64,000 nt of DNA from Linanthus parryae (Eukaryota; Streptophyta; Magnoliopsida; Ericales; Polemoniaceae). The number at the start of each line of letters is the position of its first letter. The stretch's first letter is position 1. This document shows, piece by piece, positions 1 through 11,200 of this stretch. The stretch is from positions 87,817,136 to 87,881,135 of the forward strand of contig JALGPY010000007.1 in assembly GCA_023055425.1 (NCBI GenBank), in the 5' to 3' direction. The translations under genes were made by a program, and so were the position numbers. The notes under the pieces were generated by a model. That model was given only the letters and a program-made list of their open reading frames with translations. It ran no database searches and was not told where the DNA came from.

Positions 1-2408
1 TTACATTTACTGATGATTACAGTAGATATGGATTTGTGTACCTTATGAGGGCAAAATCCGAATCCTTTGAAGTGTTCAAAGAATTCAAGAATGAAGTAGA
101 GAAGCAACTTGGCAAAAGTATTAAGGCTCTACGATCGGATCGTGGAGGAGAATACTTGAGCCAAGAGTTTGACGACTATCTTAGAGAGTGTGGGATCGTG
201 TCCCAACTCACTCCACCCGGAAAGCCACAATGGAATGGCGTGTCTGAGAGGAGGAATCGAACCCTATTGGATATGGTTCGGTCTATGATGTGTCAAACCG
301 ATCTTCCATTATCATTTTGGGGCTACGCTCTATTAAGTGCAGCTTTCACCATTAACCGTGTTCCATCTAAATCAGTCATGAAGACACCATATGAGATGTG
401 GAGTGGGAGGCGTCCCACATTGTCGTTCATGAGGATTTGGGGCTGCGATGTCTATGTAAAACGTTTACAATCAGACAAGCTAGGGCCTAAATCGGATAAG
501 TGTAAATTTGTGGGGTACCCTAAGGAAACTAAGGGATACTACTTCTACAATCCAACCGAGAACAAAGTGTTTGTTGCTCGGACCGGCGTGTTTCTAGAAA
601 GAGAGTTTGTCTCTAAAGAAGCAAGTAGGAGGAATGTAGAACTTGAAGAGGTTCAAGAACCACAAATCACTGAACCGATTATGGAACATGAACAGGAATC
701 ACAAACAGTTGTGGATCCACCTGTTCAGGTAACACAAGAGCTTCGTAGATCTAGTAGAGTGCGCCAGGAACCCGAGAGGTACGGACTTCTCGTGACTGAT
801 TCCGGTGACACGATGCTCATTGATGATGAGCCTACTACCTATAAGGAGGCCATGAGTGGCCCAGACTCGAAGAAGTGGCTTGAAGCCATGAGATCCGAGA
901 TGGAATCCATGTATACCAACAAAGTATGGACTTTGGTGGAACCACCTGATGGGGCGCGTCCCATAGGGTGCAAGTGGGTCTTCAAGAAGAAGATCGACAT
1001 GGATGGTAATGTGATTACCTATAAGGGCCGATTGGTGGCTAAAGGATTCAGACAGATTCATGGTATTGACCATGATGAAACCTTTTCACCAGTCGCTATG
1101 ACCAAATCCATCCGAATCCTACTTGCAATTGCAGCATACTACGACTATGAGATTTGGCAGATGGATGTCAAAACAGCATTCCTTTATGGGAATCTCCTCG
1201 AGGACGTGTATATGATACAGCCGGAGGGTTTTGAGGATCCAAAGCAAGCCAACAAAGTCTGTAAACTGCAACGATCCATTTATGGATTGAAGCAAGCTTC
1301 TAGGAGTTGGAATCGATGTTTTGATGAAGTGGTCAAAGAGTTTGGCTTCATCAGAAACGAAGATGAGTCTTGTGTCTACAAGAAGGTTAGTGGGAGCTCT
1401 GTAGCTTTTCTGGTCTTGTATGTGGATGACATACTACTCATTGGAAACGACATTCCCATGCTGCAATCTGTCAAAGATTGGCTAGGAAAGTGTTTCTCAA
1501 TGAAGGACTTAGGGTAAGCAGCCTATATACTCGATATAAAGATCTATAGAGATAGATCTAAGAGGTTGCTAGGCCTAAGTCAAAGTACATATATTGACAA
1601 GGTGTTTAAACGGTTCAACATGCAAGATTCCAAGAAGGGATTCTTGCCCATGTCACATGGAATCACTCTTTCGAAGAGTGGTTGTCCTTCCAATGAGATT
1701 GAGAAGGAACGCATGAGTAGAATTCCCTATGCCTCAGCCATAGGATCTATCATGTACGCCATGTTATGTACCAGACCAGATGTGTCATATGCCTTGAGTA
1801 TGACAAGCAGATACCAATCCAATCCAGGTGAGAGTCACTGGATTGCTGTCAAGAACATCCTAAAGTACTTGAGAAGAACTAAGGATGCTTCCTTGATGTT
1901 TGGCGGTGAGGAAGAGTTGCGTGTAAGGGGTTACACTGATGCAAGCTTCCAAACCGATAGAGATGACTTTAGATCACAGTCGGGATATGTGTTTTGCCTG
2001 AATGGAGCAGCGGTGAGCTGGAAGAGTTCCAAGCAAGAGACGGTAGCTGATTCTACAACAGAGGCTGAGTACATTGCTGCAAATGGGGCAGCAAAGGAGG
2101 CTGTTTGGATCAGAAAGTTTGTTTCTGAACTTGGTGTGGTCCCTAGCATTGCGGATCCAGTGGAGTTGTTTTGTGACAACAGTCAGGCGATCGCGCAATC
2201 AAAGGAACCAAGATCGCACCAGAAGTCCAAGCATGTGCTCAGGAAGTTTCATCTGATTCGAGATATTATCGATAGAGGAGACGTTCGGATATGCAAGATT
2301 CCTACAGATGATAATCTGTCAGACCCGCTTACGAAGCCTCTCACGCAGTGGAAGCATGAAGGGCACACTAGGAGTATGGGCATACGAGATGCGCCAGATT
2401 GGCTCTAG
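1..2408 (+). pseudogene. Angela-like copia pol, 3' part (integrase, RT, RNase H)
   Basis: This is the C-terminal part of a Ty1/copia polyprotein, cut on the left by the window edge. The frame opens in the integrase core (FTDDYSRYGFVYLM, then SDRGGEY and WNGVSERRNR). It continues into reverse transcriptase (WTLVEPPDGARPIGCKWVFK, MDVKTAFLYG, YVDDILLIGND) and ends in RNase H (STTEAEYIAA, DAPDWL). One in-frame TAA at 1515-1517, after MKDLG, breaks the frame; the related element at 46.8-55.3 kb has GAA (Glu) there, and translation is open again to the TAG at 2406-2408. The encoded enzymes would copy and integrate the element's own RNA. The polypurine tract and 3' LTR follow directly. The stop makes it a pseudogene unless it is suppressed. 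Confidence 0.93.
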
Positions 2409-2410
2409 TG

Positions 2411-2422
2411 CAAGTGGGAGAC
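2411..2422 (+). promoter_or_regulatory. Polypurine tract of the Angela-like element
   Basis: The purine-rich CAAGTGGGAGAC abuts the first TG of the 3' LTR and follows the RNase H stop codon. It primes plus-strand DNA synthesis in LTR retrotransposons. An equivalent AAAGTGGGAGAC sits at the same place in the minus-strand copy at 48203-48214. Confidence 0.85.
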
Positions 2423-3857
2423 TGTTGGAATAGATGCCCTAGAGGCAATCTAGTTTAGTATGAATTTGTATATGGCTAGAAAATTCATTTATTATTTATT
2501 GGATATTTAATATAATGAAGTCCTTAGATTTACAATTGTGTTGTTTATCTTAAATATCCCTAGTCAAGTATAATGATTAAATGGGACAATCATCTATAGA
2601 CTAGTATGGGGTTGGATTGATATGGAGATATCACGATCCAACACATAGGTGTGCATTACGGAATGTTGCACTGGATTGACCCATCACCGAGAAGGCTACA
2701 TACATGTTATGTTGAGTCACAAGTGCTTCTCGGGTACAATGGTATTGTCATCCTTAGACTTGAAGTCACTAGATATTCTAGTTGTGGATCATTGTGATCT
2801 TGGTAGCGTTAAACGCTACACCGTGACTGGGTAGTTATAAAGGCGTGTACTGGATACAATGAGAAGCAAGCTTAGAGATCGTAGTGGACGTAGAGAGGAT
2901 TTGCCCCTCCCACATAACGGGAGAAAATATCCTAGGCCACTCGAAGGATAGTGCTTATAGAATGTCTGGCCAGACTCAAATAAATCAATATGGGATATTG
3001 ATGTTATTTGCACGAATAAGGCTATTCCATGGATCGAGAAACTATGGATTGGATATACGAGTGTGACTTGTATGTCTCGTGTCCAATCCGGATATGGAGG
3101 CAAAGGGATGAGACAATTACTTGTACAAGGTTGTCTAGATGACTATTCTATTAGTTGGCTAGAATGGATGTTTTGCTAGAAACCGCTCCATATTAGCAAA
3201 TAGTTGCTACCAACTAGATAGAACCTATGGGGTCACACGCTATATAGAGTTGTACTAGATTTGGGATTAATTAATTGGATTAATTAATTAGAAGGATCAC
3301 TTTGCAAACCCTTGCAAACTTAGTAGGGACTAATTTGCAAGGAAGGGACTAAATTGAATTCTAGTAGGACTAGAATAAGTCCTTTAGGTAGTTAACAAGG
3401 AGTTGTTGGACTATATAAAGGACTCTCCTTCCTTCCTTCCTCATAACTTATGCTCTTTAGAGATCATAACAAGAGTGGGAGAGAACAAAGGAGAGAGAGA
3501 GAGCAAGCTACAAGGGCCGAACCCGAACCTTGCCGCCGCCCCCTCACCCCGTCGGCCAAAAAGAGGGCCGAGCCCCTCTTTTGTCTCGTTTTGCGTGATT
3601 CCTTCACCCTCCTCTCATTCCGGGCTAGCACCAAGGATTTAGGGAGATCTAGGAGCAACTCTAGGCGTGGATCAACTATAGAGAACGTGACACTATTCGC
3701 GTTTGAAGTCATCAAGGAGAACCCAAAGGTGTGTTCATGAATTCTTACCTTCACTATCGTTATGCATCTAGACTTGTGATCCTTGGAGGGTTTTGCATGG
3801 TTGTTTGTTTGTTTGATTATGCTTCCGTTTGCGCGATCCATGAATCAAAACCCTACA
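2423..3857 (+). repeat. 3' LTR of the Angela-like copia element
   Basis: The LTR is 1435 bp, starts TGTTGGAATAGATGCCC and ends CCCTACA. It matches, in opposite orientation, the two 1425-bp LTRs at 46778-48202 and 53842-55266, so the boundaries are set by comparison. A TATA box (CTATATAAAG, about 3411-3420) marks the likely U3 promoter. The transcribed part holds a short GC-rich stretch near 3520-3590. The 5' LTR lies outside the window, so the target duplication cannot be checked; the bases after the LTR are GTTTG. Confidence 0.93.
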
Positions 3858-5240
3858 GTTTGCATTCGTATTATAAATGTGTAAATTGGTTATAACGAGT
3901 ACGTCATACGTGTGATTGTAGACATCGACCTCGTAGGAGAGAGCGGTTGTCGTCGGAATGCTAGGCTTAGTTTCTTGCTTTTGATTGTGCTTCATCTTAG
4001 TGGTAAGTACATATGTACGACCTTTTCATATCAAAATGTGCGTATGCGTTCGATGTTTCAAATGAATGCTTGTTATATGAAAAAGTATGAGAATGCATGT
4101 TTTCCACTTTAATGTTGTTAACCTATTCTATTCATCTCCTTTGAGAACTCTCGAAAATTACTTGTGAAATGTTGATATTCTGATTCTGGTTATGTGAAAT
4201 AGAAGGAATAAAATACCTCTAATATACTTAGGACGATGTACAGAGTACTGTTATTAATGGGAGGCGTCAAGCGATCCTCCATTTTCTTATGGCTAAGACC
4301 ATTGAAGCAATGCTTCTTATTATTGGATAGAACGTCAATGTTCAAAAATCCGCCCCCGATGAGCCAAAATATATCAAGATATTGAGGCCAAGGGGTTTAT
4401 AGAGCTATAGAGTGCTACTTATACTTGTAAGGGTCACTACGGTATAGGGGTGTCGACACTTAAGTCCTTTTAGCTAATGTTGTGAGCGGGGTTGACGAAT
4501 GGGCTCCCTTAACGCTCGGGTGAAATAGGGTTTGATAGACCCTAGAAGGAACCCTTAGTGAGTATTTCGTGATCCCTCTATTTACATCGATCCTGCTGGT
4601 GGCTCTTGACACGCCTCAGCTAAATTAAACTGTTGATTGAAGTCAAAATTGAAAATTGACTACTTTATTAATGTTGTTTGTGGCTCTGGATTGCCCTAAT
4701 CAATTGAAATGATTTGAAATGCTTTGGCTACTCATGAACTAATTTATCCTCTTAAATGGACTTGTTTACTCTGGGTATGTTCCCAACTACTCGTGGTTTC
4801 TCAATGTTATTAAATTGAGAGGTTTTTGTTACTCGTTTACTTCCAGTTGTTCCAAAGTCTCCAACATGATAGCTTTATTGTTTAAATCTTCTAATTTGTT
4901 TCAACTCATGCTTCCGTGCCACTCGTTGCTTTACATGTTGTAGTATGTATTTACTCAGTTTTTACTGATTATTTCTTCAAAACTGCGTCGGCATTTGCCA
5001 TTTTAAAACCGCAGGTCGTCAATCAAGTTTGGGAAATGGGAACGCGGATCGAGACGAGGACGTGTAGCTGAGATTAGATCATATAGTTTATTTCAAACAC
5101 ATTACATTTGTAAACATATCTTCTCAAGTTTGTGTATTTAAACGAAATGTAATCTTAATAGTATATTTCTACTTTTGGTTATCGATAGTCGCGTGAACCC
5201 TGAACCGAGATCCAGGGTTGTTTCACCAGATGCATGATCC
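3858..5240. other. No gene; AT-rich, possibly degraded LTR
   Basis: I find no coding frame with recognisable motifs here. The sequence has the uneven, T-rich texture of old LTR DNA. One segment ends in GGTTGTTTCA near 5223, which could be an LTR end in plus orientation, but no primer site, polypurine tract or partner copy is visible. The old Tat-type gag homology begins at about 5241, so a junction or deletion lies there. Confidence 0.4.
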
Positions 5241-6428
5241 AAGGTGGTGAAAGTGCCACGGGAAGGTACTACACCCAACCAGAGAGTGCAAAAAGCTCCG
5301 GTGGTTGGTAGACAGGAAGATAAAGGAGGGCCAGTTGGTGGTCAATGAGCCAACGAAGGATGTGCACAACAACCCCCTGTCGTCTCACACGAGGCAGGAA
5401 CCTAAGGAAAGGAGATACTATGATATCGACTACGGACCTTGAGGAGGTTGCGGATGAAGAGGCCCTAGTAATCGCGGAAGTTTATAACGATGAAGACTAC
5501 GGTGTCGACATAGAAGATTTGCGTGCTGAGCGGATGAAGGACTCTGCCAAGTTTGTTAAATTCTTCGATGAGATGAACTTTTTGAACAACTGCATGCATG
5601 AGATGATAAAGGCGATCTTGAGGGTGGCTGAGGACCATGGGGAAGAATTGGTCATCTCCAACGGAAGGGTTGTGACGGCCGCACGACCAGGTGGTTTGAG
5701 CATAACATTTACGAATCAGACAAGAGGACTGATGCCAATCATCAGAGGCCGCTGTACGTAACGGCCACTACAATCATGTTGAGTTCAAGAGGGCCTTTTT
5801 TGATGGAGGAGCTGCAGTGAATGTCATCCCTCTCAGTACCTTGGAGTTAGCAGGGATTCCCCAAGACAAGATTGTTAAGAAGCCGTCACCACTAATGGGT
5901 TTTGGAAGCGACTCAAAAATGACAGTTGGCTGGATTCAATTGGGAATTCAGATTGGCCAGATCAAGTGTTCGGCCAAATTTCACATTATCGAGGCCAATA
6001 CCACTTACCATATGATTATTGGCCGGGCATGGATCCATCGCTTCAACGTTGTACCCTCCACGGCTCACCAAGTTATGAAGGCCATTTGGAAGAACAGAGT
6101 GGTCACAATACCTGCCTCGGTGAATCCCTTTAACCTAGAAGAAGCACATTTTTCCGAGGCTGTACGGTTTACAGAATTGGTGGATGAACCTATTCCAGCC
6201 CCGTTTCAGTCAACTCCCTTACCCAAGTGGTTGGATGTCAAGGGGCAGTCACCAGCTGGAGTAATGGTGATGCAAGATAAATCTAAAGAGGAGTCCGCGC
6301 GGTGGGAGATTCCCAAGGTTGCTTATAAAAAGAGTGTATACACCCTAAAAAGGGTCATCGAGCATGACAATGAGGGCAGGAAGGTAAGTAGTTTCTACTC
6401 TAACGGCAGGAAGTGCTACCGCATCTGA
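5241..6428 (+). pseudogene. Tat-type gag-protease remnant
   Basis: The remnant corresponds to the C-terminal part of the intact Gag-protease at 19214-21826. It begins near the zinc-binding-like stretch (KCHGKVLHPTRECKKLR) and runs through the acidic spacer (DLEEVADEEALVIAEVYN). It then carries the aspartic protease (FDGGAAVNVIP, GFGSDSKMT, YHMIIGRAWIHRF) and ends GRKCYRI plus TGA at 6426-6428. Frame breaks lie near 5400 and 5760. The TGA is at exactly the position where the intact element has its TGA. No pol sequence follows: within 250 bp the sequence passes into the hairpin array, so RT, RNase H and integrase have been deleted. No function is expected today. Confidence 0.88.
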
Positions 6429-6639
6429 AGACTGCCACGGGACTAATGCCACTCCAACGCCACTCAAAAACGCGACGGTATTATCTTTAGCCTTCTCTTT
6501 ACTGGGTTTTGTGATTAACAACTGTGTGCCCATGGATATTCCATATGAAGTTCTCATGAGTAATAATAACCCTCTCATGGGGAATCCCTTTTCGGATTAA
6601 CTATCAGACTCACCTTGCCACTTTACAGCGATGCATGAG
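6429..6639. other. Junction region after the gag-protease remnant
   Basis: This short non-coding stretch lies between the gag-protease stop and the hairpin array. In an intact relative this is where about 3.6 kb of pol would be. It is therefore the scar of the pol deletion or a replacement sequence. I see no motif in it. Confidence 0.5.
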
Positions 6640-6890
6640 GTATAAGCCTATCTGCCTAGATAGCAACCGCTCACAAAAACAAAGCCGATCTGTTTAGATA
6701 GCAGCAAAATGCGAACGTAAGCCTACCTCATATGATAGCAGCTAAATCGCGAATTTAAAATCCTATCCCTTTAGATAGCATCTAAGCATGAGTATAAGCC
6801 TATCTCATATGGTAGCAACCAATTGCAACTCACAAAGCCTATCTGTCTAGAAAGCACCAAAATGGAAAGCCTATATGTTTAGATAGCAGC
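6640..6890 (+). repeat. Hairpin tandem array of the old Tat element, left part
   Basis: The array is built from units around GCCTATCTGTCTAGATAGCAGC, in which CTATC pairs with GATAG to give a short stem-loop, joined by A-rich spacers. The array resumes at 22494, after the younger element. The last unit ends in GATAGCAGC, whose GCAGC is the left target duplication of that insertion. Confidence 0.8.
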
Positions 6891-7516
6891 TGTGCACAAG
6901 AGATTCCGGCAGGGAGACCTCCGTGTACACCGTACGTAGTGGATCAGGGATCGCACAGGAAGAATAGGGGTGTGTGTAGGGAGAGAGTAAGTCAGTAGCA
7001 ATGTCTGAGAGAGAGACAGAGGTTTGGCAGAGCTTCCGCGTATGGCAGTGTTGTTCTCCTTTGTATGGAAAGGTTAACGATATATATATACTGGAGAACG
7101 TGACCGTTGTAGTGTGGTTAATGCGCCCATTAATGGCGGCTTAATTGGCTTAACCATAACGGCACGTTCGTCCGAGTATATAGGAACCGTTAGAGCACGT
7201 GGTGCGCAAGTACCGGAACCGTTACGAGGTTGACCGGGTTTGACCGGATTGACCGGGTCTAGGGAGCTCGTGCCATAAATCTCTCAAAACAGTTACTAAA
7301 GGTCGCGCGCGGGCTTGGCTCGCACGCGACAGGGCTTACTCTAGCCTCCAAACCACAAATCCCTACAAGTCCCGTGCAGTGGTATGCGAGGGCTCTGTCT
7401 CGCAGCCCCCACATGGATCAGCTCGGCTGGTGATCCTGTGTGTGTGGAGCACAATATGGTGTGCTGGATGGTTGCCACGTGGCCTAGATCTGCCATGTCA
7501 TAAAGCAGTATCTACA
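6891..7516 (-). repeat. 3' LTR of the young Tat element
   Basis: On the plus strand the 626-bp LTR starts TGTGCACAAGAG and ends GTATCTACA. No difference from the copy at 21868-22493 was seen by eye, which argues for very recent insertion. A TATATATATA stretch near 7080-7090 is a likely TATA box for the element's own minus-strand transcript. The same LTR family, diverged and in the other orientation, is seen at 25479-26076. Confidence 0.96.
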
Positions 7517-7532
7517 TTAGCCCCCTTTCTGC
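7517..7532 (-). promoter_or_regulatory. Polypurine tract of the young Tat element
   Basis: On the minus strand the sequence is CGCAGAAAGGGGGCTAA, directly upstream of the LTR start TGTAGATAC. The old relative has a matching GCAAAAAGGGGCTAG before its LTR at 25479. It primes plus-strand DNA synthesis. Confidence 0.85.
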
Positions 7533-8207
7533 GCGTGAAGGCTTGTAGCTGTATAGGCTTCCATGCGCGGAAACCAACATGCGCGTCGTCGTCACGTACC
7601 AATTCAAATACGGGTAGATTCAGCCCCCGTGCGTGTAATTATGACCTAAAACCCCTAGAGTCGTGCCATCTGACCTTTAGGGTTTTAGGCGTGACGTCAG
7701 CCCGTCCTGTGATTGCGCGACACGACGGTGACGGTTGCGATTCGACTACTGAAGGGACGCAACCCTTCATTCTTCTGGATAAATACCTTGTATCCCATCA
7801 TTGCAAGGCATTGCTTCTTTCTCTTAAAGTGAATGGTACCCGGAGATCTTCGAGAGCAGATCCAAATAATCAATCATCAGTTCAAGACTGCAAATCGTAT
7901 TCTTCAATTGTGCATCTCTAAGCAGGCTTCAAGGAAACAAGGTTGGCCTCGTTTACTTTTTGATTTTAAAATTCCGGCGTTTGTCTTGAACTGCGTTGAA
8001 TCCGTAAACTCATGAAATCTGTGAAGAGGCTTTGATCTTTAAACCCGCTTCGCTTTACTCTTTCGACGATATTGGATCTTGCAATTACCCAATTTCTGAA
8101 ATCGGCACCGGAACTGTTTGCATTCCTTTGCATAAGTCTCGAATTCAAAATTCAAACTGACTGGTGTGGTATTTCTCCCCCCCCTTTTTTTTTGCCCTTT
8201 CGCAGGA
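7533..8207 (+). promoter_or_regulatory. Putative promoter and 5' untranslated region of the antisense PMD gene
   Basis: This lies between the polypurine tract and the PMD start codon. It holds a perfect TGACGTCA (7692-7699), a bZIP-type site, and an ATAAATA stretch (7779-7785) that could serve as a TATA box. Just before the ATG there is a long pyrimidine tract ending TTTCGCAG at 8205, which looks like a 3' splice site, so the leader probably contains an intron whose donor I could not fix. The old relative also has an AG acceptor-like end just before its ATG. Promoter activity is inferred. Confidence 0.5.
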
Positions 8208-11200
8208 ATGGCCAAAACAAGGGTAACCAGACCCGTCAAGGAAGATGAAGAGATGCCGGAGCTTCCGCAGTCTCTGTGGCGAAAAGCCCCCTTTCTGGGT
8301 GGGAAAGATTTTTACCACGCGAGGGTGAAGGCGAAGAGGATGCCTGATCCTGTTCCCGTTGAGCGGTTGTTGACACTGACTCGCCCAGTTAACTCAGCCT
8401 TGCTCGAGTTAGTTGGCTCCGAGGATGTGGTTCGATTGGGAATCGAGAACGGGCACTTCCCATACACTGCGATTTCTACTCAGGCATTTGTCCAGAAGTT
8501 GGACTATATGGACGAGTGGACTGACCACGTGTTGGGTAATTACGCCGAAACTCTTGATGAAGCCGGCATTTTCTTTGCTGTTCGTGCTATGAAGGGTGCT
8601 GCCGTGAAGTTGGATCAGTCCATGCTTCTAGACCTTCTGTCCCGCTATTCGCCTGCGACTCACACGTTTCACTTTGCTGAGTTCGAGGCTGCCCCCACTC
8701 TCGAGGACGTTCAAATGCTGTATGAGCTTTCCCCCATGGGCGAAGTGGACCCCTTGAGTCACTTAAGGACATCTGCGGAATTAGCCTTGTACGCGCAGAT
8801 GGAGGAGTGCCTAGCAGAGGTGAAGAAAATCTCCACTCGGTGGACCAGTACAAAACATCTTCCGAACTGGCAGCTGGTTGATACGTCCGCGAAGAATACC
8901 TGGAACAAGTGGTTGCAGTACTTCTTCCGAGACTATGCGAGCAGCAGCATTACTAAGAAGCTTTTTAGCGAGGACCCGGAGGCCGAGAATTACGTAGAGG
9001 GCAAGGGCTATCATTTGACCCTTTGCGCCTTTCTCTGCGCTTGGCTGTCGAGGTATCTGATTGATGGTCACCCCCACGATGGGGTCTTCTACCATGTGCT
9101 GCCACTTGCCGTGAGGCTCGCTCTTGGCCAGAGAGTCGCACTTGGACCCTTGGTCTTGGGCACGCTATATTACAGGCTGGATCAGCTGGTTCTGGCGATG
9201 AGGGAATCGCGTGGCCGCCTCGATGTTCTGACCTTTGTCAAAATCAGCTTTTTGACAATGTGGGTTTTCGAGCGTTGGCCGTCTTATGCTCCAACTCCCC
9301 TCCCACTTGAGAAGTGGTGTCCCCCAGGCGAGACGAAAGCGCTCAACAGCGGAAGGGCTGCGAGATGGTTCGGGGCAAGCAACACCAAGTGTACTTGGAG
9401 CTTGATATGCGACAAGCGAAGGGAGTTCACTGCCAGGCCTTACGCCACACGTGTTGAGAATGTGCGGTGGTTCCCGAAGCTATACCCCTCCGAAGGTATG
9501 GTCTTGTCAGAAGACCTTCTCTTTGAAAAGGGACCGCATTTCCACGAGCGCTATCGTGAGTTCTTTTGCTGGTGTCTGCGGGGTTCTCTTCCTGCACTTG
9601 CAGAGCATATTCGTGAGCTCGCGCCACGATATGAAAGGCTTACAGTGGATGTTGACCCCACTCGGGTCTCTCCTCAGTTTGGTTTCGATGCGGTGGCCCC
9701 ATCAATCTGGCCCCAGTCTATCGTTAGAGGGTGCTACAAGCGCTTGCTGACAAAGGAATGCAAGACGGTCCTTATGAGCAATCTTCCCTTTGAGCAGCCT
9801 GCGGGAACTCGCAGGGGTGGTTGCTCCCAGAATTGGATCGCATACTGGATTGCCCAGCATACGAGGATGGAGACGGAGGCGGCAGCGCAGCCAGGAAGGG
9901 CCCCCTTGATCAAGAGAAACTCTTTTCCGTTTCGCCCCAATTGCAGTTTGAGCGAGTCTGAGTACGGTTGCTACTCGTTGTTGGACCGCGAGAATCATTT
10001 GTGCCCCGATTTCATTCTGAAGGAGCAGGTCGATGCAATCAAGAAGGGTGACACGCAGGTCATCAAATATAGCAAGGCGTTTGCTGAGGTAAGCAGTTTC
10101 CTTGTGTGCTTTGAGCTCTTTGATTTGCTTGCACTGATACTTTTTGTTCTGTATTGTCTAGTGTCATGTGCGGAGGTTCGCAGCTGGTGACCGTTCCAAA
10201 TCGCTGGTGGATACCATTGTTGCGATCAGAAGAAGGGGGGAGTCGTATCGGCTAGCATGGAGGATGGATGCCGAGGTCGAAACAAAAGTTCGCGGGGTCA
10301 TGAACACTTTTGCTGACTCGCTGATAGACAACCCTCCGGCTCCGTCTCCTCCTAGAGATGACCCGTCCCCTCCAGCGACTGCGGCGCCGAGAGCGAAGAG
10401 GCCTAGGCAAAAGGGGATTACGATTTCTTCCCCTAGGAGCGCTCCAGCTTCGCCCCCAGCGAGGTCCCTTTCTGTCAAGGACAAAGGTAAGGGTCGTATG
10501 CCCGGCAAGGTGCGAAAAGATCTCGCAGTTGAAACCTTCGTTCCATTCAATCAAGAGGAAGAGGAAGAGGGGCAGGAGCCCCAAGCAAGTAATGAAGAAG
10601 AAGAAGAAGGAACAGTTGTGATGCGCGAGGAAGAGTCAGGAGGTACTTCCGCCGCATTTTCTTGTCCTTTATCATAACTTCTATGCAGTTCTTTTCTTTG
10701 AACCAATTTTGTATATTCGCAGGTGATGATGATGAAGCCGTTGGTGGCCTCGTGGCCAAGAGGCAAAAGAGAAATGCCCATGCTGGCGTTTCAGATGATC
10801 CCATAAGCGAGGATGTTCTTGCTGAATCCCGGAGGACAGCCGCGGAGGCTGCTGCGAGAAGAAGGCAGCGAGAGGAAGAGGAACTCGAGCTTGTGAAACA
10901 GCGGAGCCTCGAGGAGCGGCATGTTGACGACTTAGCGCGTCCAACTGGCGAGGAAGACGAGCTTCCCGAAGAAGTGGCTCCTCATGTGGAGGAGGAAGAT
11001 GAGGTTCCTGGAGAGGACACAGCAGAGCTAGAGCAAGTCCAAGCGGACTTCGCAGAGATCGCAGGTGGCGATAAAGGTGAGATCTTCAATCTCGCAGTTA
11101 CTTATAGAGATGTAATTGTGGGTGCGTTAAAGCACGGTGTGTCAAAGCCTGACATTCGCCGTTGGTTGGTAAGCAAATGCGGAGAACCCTCAGGTAATTA

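Noticed and set aside
7379..7921. 180-codon plus-strand frame across the 3' LTR end
   Set aside because: It runs through the LTR, polypurine tract and leader, has no motif, and its LTR part is also present at 22.3 kb without continuation.
10164..10584. Two overlapping minus-strand frames under PMD exon 2
   Set aside because: Shadows of the low-complexity Pro/Ser/Arg-rich exon; the plus frame is supported by splice sites and homology.
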